From positions 518,572 to 582,571 of the forward strand of contig NZ_BCWR01000004.1 in assembly GCF_001592305.1 (NCBI RefSeq): DNA of 64,000 bases. Direction: 5' to 3'. A model generated the notes under the pieces. That model worked only from the letters and a program-made list of their open reading frames with translations. It was not told the DNA's origin and searched no databases. Shown here piece after piece: positions 1 to 8,310 of the stretch; position 1 is the stretch's first letter, and each line of letters opens with the position of its first letter. A program made the position numbers and the translations under genes. Source of the DNA: Hydrogenophaga taeniospiralis CCUG 15921. Lineage in GTDB: Bacteria > Pseudomonadota > Gammaproteobacteria > Burkholderiales > Burkholderiaceae_C.

Positions 1-156
1 GTGCCAGAGGCCGAGCTGGCCGACTACCAGTCGCGGCTCAATGCGATGACCAGCGGCCAGGGGCGCTACACCGTCGCGTTGTCGCACTACGAGGCCGTTC
101 CGCCGGCCGTCCAACAGACGTTGATGGGACGGTACCGGGTGCGCGAAGACGACTAG
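1..156 (+). CDS. Elongation factor G, C-terminal fragment (5' end outside window)
   Basis: The frame is open from base 1 to TAG at 154-156 and gives the last 51 residues of an EF-G-type translational GTPase. The segment GQGRYTVALSHYEAVPPAVQ matches the conserved C-terminal domain V of EF-G. The family catalyses ribosome translocation in the cytoplasm. The C-terminus RYRVREDD is not the usual ending of the main fusA copy in the str operon. Together with the non-ribosomal context, this makes a second EF-G paralogue (FusA2-type) likely. That assignment is inference, because most of the gene lies outside the window. Confidence 0.8.
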   Translation: MPEAELADYQSRLNAMTSGQGRYTVALSHYEAVPPAVQQTLMGRYRVREDD

Positions 157-377
157 GAAAAGCGCAGCGCCGAGGCTCAGCTTGCACGCGCGTTGCCGAG
201 CAATCGACTTGGGCGTACCGTGAGATCAAAATGCTCCCTCGCCCGGCGATTGCGATCACCCTAATTCTTGTGGCAAATGTCCGATACGCAGCGCAGGCTG
301 CCGCTCGGCGGGCGCGATCAGAAGCACGGTTTAAGGCGCTTTGCGGTCGCTGACTGTGATTCCCATGCTCGCTTGCG

Positions 378-719
378 CTAGATGCACGCCACCAACAACA
401 GCTTGTGCCCTTCTAAAAGCGGGCATGGTGGCCACATGGGGTTGACGATCAATGCATGGACGCGCCCCCCATGATGCCTACCCGCAGAACTTTTCGGCTT
501 TTTGGGATGGGGCGCGTCGTTGCCTTGCCAGGTGAAAGAGGAATCCACGTCCGCTGCCGTGCGCCTCGCTTTGCGGACGATGACGACCCCGTCGAACTGC
601 TTGCCCTTGGCCTTGTGAAAGTTCATTACCTGCAAGCCCGCAGGAGCTTCGACGCCATCAAGAATTTTCTCTTGCGCGAGGGCTTGGTCCAAGGCCAGTC
701 GAGTGCCGTTCCGTCGCCC
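378..719 (-). pseudogene. Remnant of a UvrD/Rep-like helicase C-terminus (frameshifted)
   Basis: Reading leftward, the motif MNFHKAKGKQFDGVVIVR and the ending VHALIVNPMWPPCPLL resemble the last helicase segment of UvrD-like ATP-dependent helicases. An in-frame TGA at 720-722 cuts off everything upstream. After PHPKK the expected family sequence (SRKVLRVGI) is found only in another frame. A run of five T at 499-503 seems to carry one extra base, and a run of six C at 465-470 seems to carry the compensating loss. Only the extreme C-terminus remains, so it cannot make a working helicase. The family call is from recall of the motif; the frame disruption is seen directly. Confidence 0.55.
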
Positions 720-730
720 TCAGTAGTGCT

Positions 731-1660
731 TCAGGTATCGCCTAGGGTGCGACGGCGGCAGCTCGGATAAGTCTGTAGCACCCGCCGCCCCGCCAGGCGA
801 CTAGTCATGAGATCGTGGATTCTGACTAGGAAGCGCTCGAAGCCATCGTAGTGGTCGGCGTAATGCGCGCGATGGGAATCGCGCAGCAGTTGCCAGAAGC
901 GAGCGTTGTCACTCAGTCCCCAGGTCAGCAGGTGGTCGTAGAAGAGCGTGCCCCGTTCGAAGTCCAAGACTTGTGCCATGATCTCCTCGATCGTCAAGGT
1001 TTTCCCCTCGACTTCGGCCAGCCACGCCTCGACCTCCTGATGCGGTTGAATAGACAGAGGCGGCGGCACCAACATCACGCTTGCCATTTCCCTGCTGCCG
1101 CTCAAATCGGCGACGTCGGACCATTCAGGTTTTGCCGCCGTAACATGGCGACATACCGCGGGGTCCGGGTGTTCGACGCTTACGTAGTTGTCGAACCACC
1201 AGACGGGCAGGGCCTCCTGGATGTCGAGGAAGACCTGGCGGCGTTCCGCCTCGGGAGGGACGGTCAAGGGAGGTGCGCCTTCCACGGCCCACAGGTCCTC
1301 GAAATTGACCATGGATCGGATCCCCTTCCGGATGGTGCTCGGGTGAGCGCCGATGTTGTCGACACACACATCGATGATCCGGATGCCGAGGTCGAGGCGC
1401 GGCGGCGGGGTCCACGCACTCACGCGGAACTCCCGCAAGGGCTTCCAGCCAACCTCTGTGACGACCCGGGCTGAAAACGGGATGCTCCGTTGCGCGTCCA
1501 TCAGGCAGAAGAGGTCCAGGTCGTCATCGTCGATTCCAGACCGGCGGCCAATGCGGATGAGGCGGATTCCGCGCTCAAGATCCATCGCGGTGTGGCGCAG
1601 CGCTTGCACCGTGCGGTCGTTATAGGTGAAGGGCAGATGGGTGTAGGTGCTCTTGAACAT
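731..1660 (-). CDS. Hypothetical protein (309 aa), family not recognised
   Basis: An intact 309-codon frame starts with ATG at 1658-1660, with a weak AGGA just upstream, and ends with TGA at 731-733. The protein looks soluble and acidic. It has no signal peptide or membrane segment, and has Trp/Pro-rich stretches (SAWTPPPRLD, ALPVWWFDNY) and a C-terminal half rich in aromatic and His residues (RDSHRAHYADHYDGFERFL). I recognise no catalytic motif. It lies between a decayed helicase and a small inverted-repeat element, so it is probably part of an acquired patch. Its base composition is closer to normal coding DNA than the flanking spacers, which argues that it is a real gene. Confidence 0.55.
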   Translation of the reverse strand: MFKSTYTHLPFTYNDRTVQALRHTAMDLERGIRLIRIGRRSGIDDDDLDLFCLMDAQRSIPFSARVVTEVGWKPLREFRVSAWTPPPRLDLGIRIIDVCVDNIGAHPSTIRKGIRSMVNFEDLWAVEGAPPLTVPPEAERRQVFLDIQEALPVWWFDNYVSVEHPDPAVCRHVTAAKPEWSDVADLSGSREMASVMLVPPPLSIQPHQEVEAWLAEVEGKTLTIEEIMAQVLDFERGTLFYDHLLTWGLSDNARFWQLLRDSHRAHYADHYDGFERFLVRIHDLMTSRLAGRRVLQTYPSCRRRTLGDT

Positions 1661-1719
1661 GGTCCTGACGTTTCGACGGGCGTGGTCAAGTGGCGGCGAT
1701 GTGAGCCAAAAAAGGGTAA

Positions 1720-1764
1720 GCGGTTAACTGGACTACACGGATTTTCAATCCGGTGCACAACCGC
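1720..1764. repeat. Nested inverted repeat (two stacked stems)
   Basis: The outer arms GCGGTT (1720-1725) and AACCGC (759-764 within 1759-1764) enclose a second perfect stem, CGGATT (1738-1743) and AATCCG (1747-1752), with a 3-base loop. The inner stem resembles a tRNA anticodon arm but no acceptor or T arm can be built, so I do not call a tRNA. It could be a structured RNA remnant or a recombination site. Confidence 0.3.
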
Positions 1765-1873
1765 GTTGCGCGTCGCCCGAGAGTCTCAATCCAGTCGAAG
1801 CTTATCTATAGCGCATGACCGCTATGCAGCGGGATGCTGCCGGCCGCAGGCGCCAGGCGAACTTACGCTGACA

Positions 1874-2037
1874 GCCTATTCTGTTGAAAAACTCGGCCCG
1901 CGAAGTTGGGCACGCCTCAGGGCAAAAGTCGACCTCTCAGATCGATCCAGGATCGACGATCGCAGGCTGCCCAAGGGTTCAAGGACCCCAAAAAAACTGC
2001 TCTTTGTGTCCCTGATGAGTTTTTCAACAGAATAGGC
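1874..2037. mobile_element. 164-bp MITE-like element with perfect 21-bp terminal inverted repeats
   Basis: Bases 1874-1894 and 2017-2037 are exact reverse complements over 21 bases. The right end reads GAGTTTTTCAACAGAATAGG, followed by C. Ends with a GAGTTTTTCAACAG core are familiar from several DDE transposase families (IS1182- and IS5-like), so this may be an internally deleted, non-autonomous copy. The interior has no transposase-sized frame. I see no clear target-site duplication in the flanks. The inverted repeat is seen directly; the mobile origin is inference. Confidence 0.6.
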
Positions 2038-2525
2038 CGAAAGCGGAAAGTCAGCCAAGCGTTCCCTATGTCCGACAGCATTTTGAGCGGTTGGTGAGTT
2101 GATCTGCTCAAGCATTTGGGCCTCCAAAGAATCGTAGAAGCCGGCTGGTCAAAGTCAGGCAGCGGTTGCGGCCTGACTGTCGAGATGAATGGAAGAAGAT
2201 TCACGCCGGAGGTCCAGTCGTAAGAACTTTGGCGGCGAAGTAAGCCAGTCGCATCAACTTTGACCCAGACCGGGCCGACCCTACGGCACGAGGTTTTGGA
2301 AACCCTTGATTTTTTGAATGTCCCAGAGCAGTTGCTGTGGCGCCCTACGATGAATGCGCCCCTGGACTGAAGGAGCATTTGCGCTGCCTTTCGCCTGCTT
2401 TTGCGCGTCTTGCCATCCCGCAGGGCCAATAGCATTTGCCCACACGGCGGTCTTTCGGGGTCGTCACTCGTGGCAGTCGCGGGAGGTGCAAACCTTTCCG
2501 CGTTCAAATGCGGTGGCTTTGCAAC

Positions 2526-3161
2526 ATGCGGTTCTTGATCTCTGGGCTCACAGTCGCGCTATTCGTCGCCCTGCTCGGCGGGCCGGCCCTGGCGGCAGGG
2601 GCCACGCCGTCACCCAACATGCCAGCTGTCGCTGCGTTGGCGCTGGCCCGACAGGTGATTGCCTCGGCAGACCACGGAGGCCTGCCGTTCGCTGTCGTCG
2701 ACAAAAAGGCGGCCGTGATCGCGGTTTTCCTGGGCAACGGCCAACTCGTCGGCTCCACGCCGGTGCTGCTGGGGGCGGACTATGGCGACCGGGCCGTGCC
2801 GGGCGTAGGGGCACGCACCCAGAGCGGACAACTGCGAAAGGGCGACCGCGTGACCACAGCAGGCCGATTCGTCTCCCAGCCTGGCCGCAATATCGGGGGC
2901 GAATCCGTGGTCTGGATCGACTACGACAGCGCGCTGGCTATCCACCGATTGCGCCCAGGACCGTCGCAGCAGCACCGCGCGACGCGCCTGGCCTCGGCTG
3001 ACCCGCAAGCGCGCCGCGTATCGGCCGGCTGCGTGGTGGTGCCGGTAGCCTTCTATGAAGCTGTCGTATCGCCTGTGCTTGGTCGCAGCCGCGCTGTCGT
3101 TTACGTGATGCCTGAAGCCGGCGGGGCGGCGGACAAACTATTGGCCCCCAGCAACGCCTGA
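2526..3161 (+). CDS. Secreted L,D-transpeptidase (YkuD-like) family protein
   Basis: The start at ATG 2526 was chosen because it begins directly with a signal peptide (MRFLISGLTVALFVALLGGP, cleavage after ALAAG). Upstream in-frame ATGs at 2436 and 2508 only add unlike sequence. The mature protein of about 187 aa carries the YkuD signature: His140 in LAIHRLRP and, 29 residues on, Ser166-Ala-Gly-Cys169 in RRVSAGCVVVP. L,D-transpeptidases act in the periplasm, making 3-3 peptidoglycan cross-links or attaching lipoproteins, with the Cys as nucleophile. The usual SHGC is SAGC here. No peptidoglycan-binding domain is visible. The gene stands alone between the accessory patch and the betaine island. 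Confidence 0.65.
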   Translation: MRFLISGLTVALFVALLGGPALAAGATPSPNMPAVAALALARQVIASADHGGLPFAVVDKKAAVIAVFLGNGQLVGSTPVLLGADYGDRAVPGVGARTQSGQLRKGDRVTTAGRFVSQPGRNIGGESVVWIDYDSALAIHRLRPGPSQQHRATRLASADPQARRVSAGCVVVPVAFYEAVVSPVLGRSRAVVYVMPEAGGAADKLLAPSNA

Positions 3162-3177
3162 GCATGTCGCCGGTGAG

Positions 3178-3195
3178 CCCCGCAGTTTCTGCAGG
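3178..3195 (+). terminator. Possible short hairpin after the transpeptidase gene
   Basis: CCCGCAG-TTT-CTGCAGGG lies 16 bases after the stop at 3161 and folds into a short stem with one bulged base. There is no T-run, so a terminator role is only suggested by position. The rest of 3162-3383, between convergent genes, shows nothing else recognisable. Confidence 0.25.
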
Positions 3196-3383
3196 GACTG
3201 ATTGGCATAAATAGAGGCCGAGTGGCAGCTGTCATAGGGCTGCAGAACCAGACCGGCTGCACCCAGCCTTGACCCGACCCTGGTCGTGACTGAGTGAACT
3301 TCGCTCACGAACTGCCAGTCCGATGGCGTGCATTCCCGACTGTTGCAGGCTGAACTGAGCCAGTCGTTTCGATGCCGCTGGAC

Positions 3384-4274
3384 CTACCGCAGCACCACCG
3401 TCCGCAGTCCGTTGAGGAACACCCGGTGCTCCAGCACGTACCGCAGCGCGCGCCCCAGAGCCAGGCATTCCACGCTCCTGCCTGTGCTCAACAGCAGCTC
3501 CGGGCTGTAGGCGTGGTCCACGCGCTCAAGGGCCTGTTCGATGATCGGGCCTTCGTCCAGGTCGCTGGTGGCGAAGTGGGCCGTGGCGCCGATCAGCTTG
3601 ACCCCACGCGCGTGCGCCTGCTCATAGGGCCGTGCACCCTTGAAGCCGGGCAGGAACGAGTGGTGGATGTTGATGACGCGGCCCGCCAGCTTCTCGCACA
3701 TCTCCTCCGACAGCACCTGCATGTAGCGCGCCAGCACCACCAGCTCGGCCTCGTGCTGCTCGATGCAGGCCAGCAGTGCCGCTTCCTGCTGCGGCTTGGT
3801 GTCGGCGGTGATGGGCAGGTGGTGGAACGGGATACCCTCGGCCACGGCCAGCGGCCCCAGGTCGGCGTGGTTGGATACCACGGCGACGACGTCCATGTTC
3901 AGTTCCTTGCGGCGCCACTGGGCCAGCAGGTCGCGCAGGCAGTGGTCGGCCTTGGACACCATGATCATCACGCGCGTGGGGCGGCTGAGGTCGTGGATAG
4001 CGCCCTCGGCGCCGTCGAAGCCATCCATCAGCTGGGCGTAGGCCTCGCGCAGCGCGGCGATGCCGCTGGCCTTGTCGCCATCGAGGCGGAACACGATGCG
4101 CACGTAGAAGCGCGAGACCAGCGCGTCGTCGAACACCGCGAACTCTTCGATGTAGGCACCGTGCCGCTCCAGCAAGGCCACCATGGCCGCCACCTGGCCC
4201 TGCGCACTGGCCACCGCCAGCGTCAGCACATAGCGGGCAGGTTCACGGGTGGATTCATTGGGTGAGGCTTGCAT
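3384..4274 (-). CDS. purU: Formyltetrahydrofolate deformylase
   Basis: PurU hydrolyses 10-formyl-THF to formate and THF. Here it would recycle the THF needed by sarcosine oxidase while disposing of methyl-derived carbon. Residues 15-95 form an N-terminal ACT domain and about 100-296 the formyltransferase domain. Catalytic Asn202 and His204 are in NIHHSFLPGFKGARPY, and Asp240 is in TAHFATSDLDEGPI. At 296 aa the length is slightly above the usual 280-290. ATG 4274 was chosen over a GTG at 4283; it overlaps the end of the FolB-like gene by 20 bases, so the two are probably translated together. It is the last gene of the leftward arm. purU beside soxBDAG is also known in pseudomonad sarcosine operons. 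Confidence 0.93.
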   Translation of the reverse strand: MQASPNESTREPARYVLTLAVASAQGQVAAMVALLERHGAYIEEFAVFDDALVSRFYVRIVFRLDGDKASGIAALREAYAQLMDGFDGAEGAIHDLSRPTRVMIMVSKADHCLRDLLAQWRRKELNMDVVAVVSNHADLGPLAVAEGIPFHHLPITADTKPQQEAALLACIEQHEAELVVLARYMQVLSEEMCEKLAGRVINIHHSFLPGFKGARPYEQAHARGVKLIGATAHFATSDLDEGPIIEQALERVDHAYSPELLLSTGRSVECLALGRALRYVLEHRVFLNGLRTVVLR

Positions 4275-4707
4275 GGGTGTCACCGTGATGCGTGAGGGTT
4301 TGGAGAAAGGCGCTCGTCTCGGCCGCCTGCAACCGCAGGGCCTCGAACTCGGCGCGCGAGGAGGCGCGCTCCATGCCCACCACCAGCGCCTGCTGGCTGA
4401 CGCGCTGTTTGTACAGACCGACCCAGACGTGGCGCACGCGCGGGTCCGAGGCGAAAACGAAGGCCATGACCTGGTTGACCCGCGTTTCCAGCAGCGGCGT
4501 GTGCGGCGACTGCGGCCACTCCTGGGTCAGCCAGCGGCACAGCGGCTCGTAGTCGAAGCACTGATCCAACGAACCGGGCATGGCGCTGGCCTCGCCGGTG
4601 GTGGTCAGGCTGACCCACACCGGCTGCGCGGCCTGTTCGTTCGCGTAGATGCCCACCGGCAGCTGGGTCTCCAGCCGCTCGATGCGGACGGTCCAGGTCG
4701 CGTTCAT
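4255..4707 (-). CDS. Dihydroneopterin aldolase (FolB)-like protein
   Basis: This 150-aa protein has the fold signature of the FolB/FolX family. It begins TWTVRIERLETQLPVGIYANE, where an N-terminal strand leads into the GIYANEQ-type segment, and continues with VWVSLTT and a VNQVMAFVF region. FolB makes 6-hydroxymethyl-dihydropterin in folate synthesis. Some clade members act on other pterins or have lost activity. ATG 4705-4707 was chosen because it overlaps the soxG stop as ATGA, a coupled start. Its place between soxG and purU suggests supply or handling of the folate cofactor used by sarcosine oxidase. That role is inference, and the enzymatic assignment is less certain than that of its neighbours. 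Confidence 0.6.
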   Translation of the reverse strand: MNATWTVRIERLETQLPVGIYANEQAAQPVWVSLTTTGEASAMPGSLDQCFDYEPLCRWLTQEWPQSPHTPLLETRVNQVMAFVFASDPRVRHVWVGLYKQRVSQQALVVGMERASSRAEFEALRLQAAETSAFLQTLTHHGDTHASLTQ

Positions 4708-5324
4708 GGGAAGCGCCGGGTCACCAGGCCACATTCCAGCGTGCAACGCTCCAGCATCAGCCAGACGTAGCCGCTGAAGCTGTTGCGCACCAGCATTTCG
4801 TACACCGGCGCCTCATCGGTCTGCCACAGCCAGACCGATGCCTTGAAGAAAACGGAGCCGGCGGCGGAGCCCGGGCGGAACACGCTGGGGTGCAGGTCCA
4901 GCGGGCAGCCTTGCGCCAGCACCTCGCGCACCGGCTGGCCGCTCAGGTGCAGCGCGGTGTAGCCGCTGCTGACGTCGGTCACGGCGAAGTGCTGTCCGGC
5001 GAGGGGCTGGCGCAGTCTGGCCTCGACGGCGGCGGCCCCGCCCTTGGGGCCGATGACGAACCAGTCGTCCGGACCGACCCAGACCAGGCGGAGCGAATCG
5101 TTGGTGACGGTGGTGCAGGCCTGCGTGGGCAGCGTCAGCCCGAGGGCCTGCGACACACCGTCGCGGAAGGCCGGGTCGTCGGGGTTGCCGCGCAGGTTGA
5201 GGACGGACAGTCCGTGGCGCCAGCCGGCCAGCAGGGACTGCTCGGTCGAGGCGCGGGCGGTGGGCACGCGGCCCATGGGCGCAAAGGAGCGTTCAGAGAT
5301 AGGGCGCTGGAGGGTATCAAGCAT
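4704..5324 (-). CDS. soxG: Sarcosine oxidase gamma subunit
   Basis: This is the fourth subunit of the heterotetrameric sarcosine oxidase, which oxidatively demethylates sarcosine to glycine, 5,10-methylene-THF and H2O2. It is 206 aa, the normal size. It contains the family segments RLVWVGPDDWFVIGPKG and DVSSGYTALHLSGQPVREVL, and a C-terminal FSGYVWLMLERCTLECGL. The gamma subunit resembles the small folate-binding domain of aminomethyltransferases. ATG 5324 was chosen: it overlaps the soxA stop by 8 bases and starts the typical MLDTLQRP sequence, whereas longer in-frame upstream reading is soxA antiframe. Confidence 0.92.
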   Translation of the reverse strand: MLDTLQRPISERSFAPMGRVPTARASTEQSLLAGWRHGLSVLNLRGNPDDPAFRDGVSQALGLTLPTQACTTVTNDSLRLVWVGPDDWFVIGPKGGAAAVEARLRQPLAGQHFAVTDVSSGYTALHLSGQPVREVLAQGCPLDLHPSVFRPGSAAGSVFFKASVWLWQTDEAPVYEMLVRNSFSGYVWLMLERCTLECGLVTRRFP

Positions 5325-8310
5325 TTTGGCGCTCCGCTTTGGGATCGAAGAAGACCGGGCTGGCGATGGTGGCCGTGGCGGTGCGGCCGCCCTGCATGGA
5401 CACATAGACCTTCTCGCCCATGCGGGTCAGGCCGCCCTTGACCAGGGCCATGGCGATGGAGCGTTTCAGGGTCGGGCTCATGTAGCTGGAGGTCACGTGG
5501 CCGACCATGGGCGCGGTGGGGCCGGTGGGCGCCTCGTTGAGGATCTGCGCACCCTCGGTCAACACAAAGGCGGGGTCATCCGGCAGCAGACCGACCAGCT
5601 GCTTGCGGTCGGTGCGCGCCGTGTCTTCGCGCGTCAGCGAACGTTTGCCCAGGCAGTCCTTGGTCTTGGTGACCAGGCCACCCATGCCCAGGTCCATCGG
5701 CGTGACGGAACCGTCGGTGTCCTGCCCGATGATGATGTAGCCCTTCTCGGCGCGCAGCACGTGCATGGTCTCGGTGCCGTACGGGGTGATGTTGAATTCG
5801 GCCCCCGCGGCGTGGATCGCCTCCCAGACCTTCAGGCCATCGTTGGCCGCCACGTTGACTTCGTAACAGCGCTCGCCCGAGAAGCTGATGCGCATGATGC
5901 GGGCCTTGAACCCGGCCACCGTGCCTTCGCGGTACGACATGAAGGGAAAGGCCGCGTCGTCGAAGTCCACGTCGCTGCAAATCTTCTGCAGCACGGCGCG
6001 GCTCTTGGGGCCGGCCACGATGGAGGTGGACCAGTGGTCGGTGGCGCTGGTGAGAAACACCTTGAGGTGCGGCCACTCGGTCTGCAGCCAGCGCTCCATC
6101 CAGGCCAGCACGCGCGCCGCGCCGCCCGAGGTGGTGTGCATCAGGTAGTGGTTTTCGGCCAGACGCACGGTCACGCCGTCGTCAAACACCATGCCGTTTT
6201 CATCGAGCATCAGGCCGTAGCGGCACTTGCCGATCTCCAGCTTGGACCAGGCATTGCTGTAGATCCAGTTGAGCAGCACGCTCGCGTCCGGACCCTGGAT
6301 GTCGATCTTGCCCAGCGTGGAGCCGTCGAGCGTGCCCACGCCGTTGCGCACCGCCAGCGTCTCGCGCGCCACCGCGGCGTGCAGGTCTTCGCCGGGCTTG
6401 GGGTAGTACCAGGGCCGCTTCCACTGGCCCACGTCTTCAAACAACGCGCCCTGCTTCACGTGCCACTCGTGCATGGCGGTGGTGCGGATCGGGTCGAAGG
6501 CATCGCCCAGCTCCAGCCCGGCCACCGCGCCGAAGGTCACCGGCGTGTAGTTCGGGCGGAAGGTGGTCGTGCCCACCTGCGGGATGGACTTGCCCAGCGC
6601 CTGGGCCACGATGCCCATGCCGTTGATGTTGCCGGTCTTGCCCTGCTCGGTGCCGAAGCCCATGGCGGTATAGCGCTTGACGTGCTCGATGGATTCGAAG
6701 CCTTCGCGCACCGCGAGGTGGATGTCGGACGCGGCCACGTCGTTCTGCAGGTCGACGAACTGCTTGGGCGCGCGGCTGACCGGCTTGGCGTGCGGCACCA
6801 GCCAGAGGGCGCGGATGCTGCCCGCGTCCTGCGCCGCCACGGCCGGGGCCGCCGCCGCGCCCGCCGACAGACCCAGCGCCTTCAGCGCCTGGGCACCGGC
6901 CGCCGCGCCGTCGTCGGCACTGGCCTTGAGCGTGAGCTGACCGGCGCAGGCGCCGGCCGAGATCTCGGACTGCGCCGGCGCGCCCGGCAGGAAGGCCGCC
7001 TGCGCATCGTTCCAGACCGCCTTGCTGCCGGCCTGGCACTGCAGGTGGACCACCGGGCTGACGCCGCCCGAGAGGGCGACCAGGTCGCAAGCGATGTCAC
7101 GCACCGAGCCACTGAGCCGGTCCTGGCCGTCGATGGCCTGCACCAGCACGCCGCTCACGCGCTGGCCGCCGCGCGCTTCGGTGATGACGTGGCCGGCCAG
7201 CACCGAGATGCCTTGGGCCTTGGCCCGCTGGCTCAGCGAACCGCTGGGCTGTGCACGCGCATCCACCACCTGCACGCTGGCGCCCGCCGCCTTGAGCGCC
7301 AGGGCCGCGTCGTAGCCGGCGTCGTTGTTGGTGAACACCACGGCGTTGCGGCCGGGCAGCACCGCGTAGCGACGGATGTAGGTAGACACGGCGCCGGCCA
7401 ACATGATGCCGGGCAGGTCGTTGTTGCCGAACACCAGTGGGCGCTCGTGCGCACCGGTGGCGATCACCACCCGCTTGGCCCGTACGCGCCACAGGCGCTC
7501 GCGGAACACCGGGGCCCGCTCGGCCGGCAGGTGGTCACCGCGGCGCTCGACCAGGGTCACCAGATCGTGGTCCTGGTAACCGAAGGCCGTGGTGCGTGGC
7601 AGCACGGTCACGTCGGGCAGCGCTGCCAGTTCGGCCAGCGCCTGGGCCACCCACTGGGCGGCCGACTGACCGTCCACCTGTTCGTCGCTGGACAGCAGCC
7701 AGCCGCCCGCCTCGGCCTGCTCATCGCACAGCACCACGCGGGCACCGGCGCGGGCCGCCGTGAGCGCGGCCGTCAGGCCGGCGATGCCGGCGCCGACCAC
7801 CAGCACGTCGCAATGCGCATAACGCTTGTCGTAGCGATCGGGGTCGTGTTCGGTGGGCGAATGGCCCAGGCCACTGGCCGCGCGGATGTGCTTCTCGAAG
7901 AAGTGCCATGCGGCCTGCGAGGCCATGAAGGTCTTGTAGTAGAAGCCGGCCGGGATCAGGCGCGAGAACCAGCCGTTGACCGCGCCGGTGTCGAACTCGA
8001 TGCTGGGCTTGGCGTGGATCGAGCGCGCGCTCAGGCCTTCGACCAGCGCCACCTCGGTCATGCGCGCGTTGGGCACGGTGCGGGCACCGTCGAACAGCTG
8101 CACCAGCGCATTGGGCTCTTCCACTCCGGCGGACAGGATGCCGCGCGGGCGGTGGTACTTCCAACTGCGCGCCACCATGCTCACACCATTGGCCAGCAGG
8201 GCCGAGGCCAGCGTGTCGCCCTCCAGGCCCTGGTAGGCCCTGCCGTTGAAGTTGAAGTTCAGCGTGCGGCGGCGGTCGATGCGGCCGCCGGTGGACAAGC
8301 GGGCGGTCAT
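5317..8310 (-). CDS. soxA: Sarcosine oxidase alpha subunit
   Basis: This 997-aa protein is the large flavin and folate subunit. Residues about 14-100 are the N-terminal ferredoxin-like domain (GRAYQGLEGDTLASALLANG). A Rossmann NAD/FAD-binding motif, VLVVGAGIAGLTAALTAARA, follows at roughly 170-190. A second dinucleotide region is near 310-340. The C-terminal about 400 residues form a glycine-cleavage-T-like domain (THF binding), with LRAEKGYIIIGQDTDG and MGHVTSSYMSPTL-type segments. The ATG at 8308-8310 overlaps the soxD stop (ATGA). The complex is cytoplasmic. Full length and intact motifs indicate a functional enzyme. Confidence 0.95.
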   Translation of the reverse strand: MTARLSTGGRIDRRRTLNFNFNGRAYQGLEGDTLASALLANGVSMVARSWKYHRPRGILSAGVEEPNALVQLFDGARTVPNARMTEVALVEGLSARSIHAKPSIEFDTGAVNGWFSRLIPAGFYYKTFMASQAAWHFFEKHIRAASGLGHSPTEHDPDRYDKRYAHCDVLVVGAGIAGLTAALTAARAGARVVLCDEQAEAGGWLLSSDEQVDGQSAAQWVAQALAELAALPDVTVLPRTTAFGYQDHDLVTLVERRGDHLPAERAPVFRERLWRVRAKRVVIATGAHERPLVFGNNDLPGIMLAGAVSTYIRRYAVLPGRNAVVFTNNDAGYDAALALKAAGASVQVVDARAQPSGSLSQRAKAQGISVLAGHVITEARGGQRVSGVLVQAIDGQDRLSGSVRDIACDLVALSGGVSPVVHLQCQAGSKAVWNDAQAAFLPGAPAQSEISAGACAGQLTLKASADDGAAAGAQALKALGLSAGAAAAPAVAAQDAGSIRALWLVPHAKPVSRAPKQFVDLQNDVAASDIHLAVREGFESIEHVKRYTAMGFGTEQGKTGNINGMGIVAQALGKSIPQVGTTTFRPNYTPVTFGAVAGLELGDAFDPIRTTAMHEWHVKQGALFEDVGQWKRPWYYPKPGEDLHAAVARETLAVRNGVGTLDGSTLGKIDIQGPDASVLLNWIYSNAWSKLEIGKCRYGLMLDENGMVFDDGVTVRLAENHYLMHTTSGGAARVLAWMERWLQTEWPHLKVFLTSATDHWSTSIVAGPKSRAVLQKICSDVDFDDAAFPFMSYREGTVAGFKARIMRISFSGERCYEVNVAANDGLKVWEAIHAAGAEFNITPYGTETMHVLRAEKGYIIIGQDTDGSVTPMDLGMGGLVTKTKDCLGKRSLTREDTARTDRKQLVGLLPDDPAFVLTEGAQILNEAPTGPTAPMVGHVTSSYMSPTLKRSIAMALVKGGLTRMGEKVYVSMQGGRTATATIASPVFFDPKAERQNA

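Larger units (their letters stand above)
1661..2525. other. Non-coding spacer with mobile-element debris
   Basis: No convincing gene is seen in these 865 bases. Frames of up to 196 codons occur, but their translations show no domain and no believable start. The stretch holds a nested hairpin (1720-1764) and a 164-bp element with 21-bp terminal inverted repeats (1874-2037). Bases 2038-2525 contain nothing else I can name. Confidence 0.5.

Noticed and set aside
1720..1764. Possible tRNA (anticodon-like stem)
   Set aside because: No acceptor stem, D arm or T arm can be formed around it.
1917..2507. 196-codon leftward frame across the MITE-like element
   Set aside because: It runs through the inverted-repeat element and spacer, shows no domain and has no plausible ribosome binding site.
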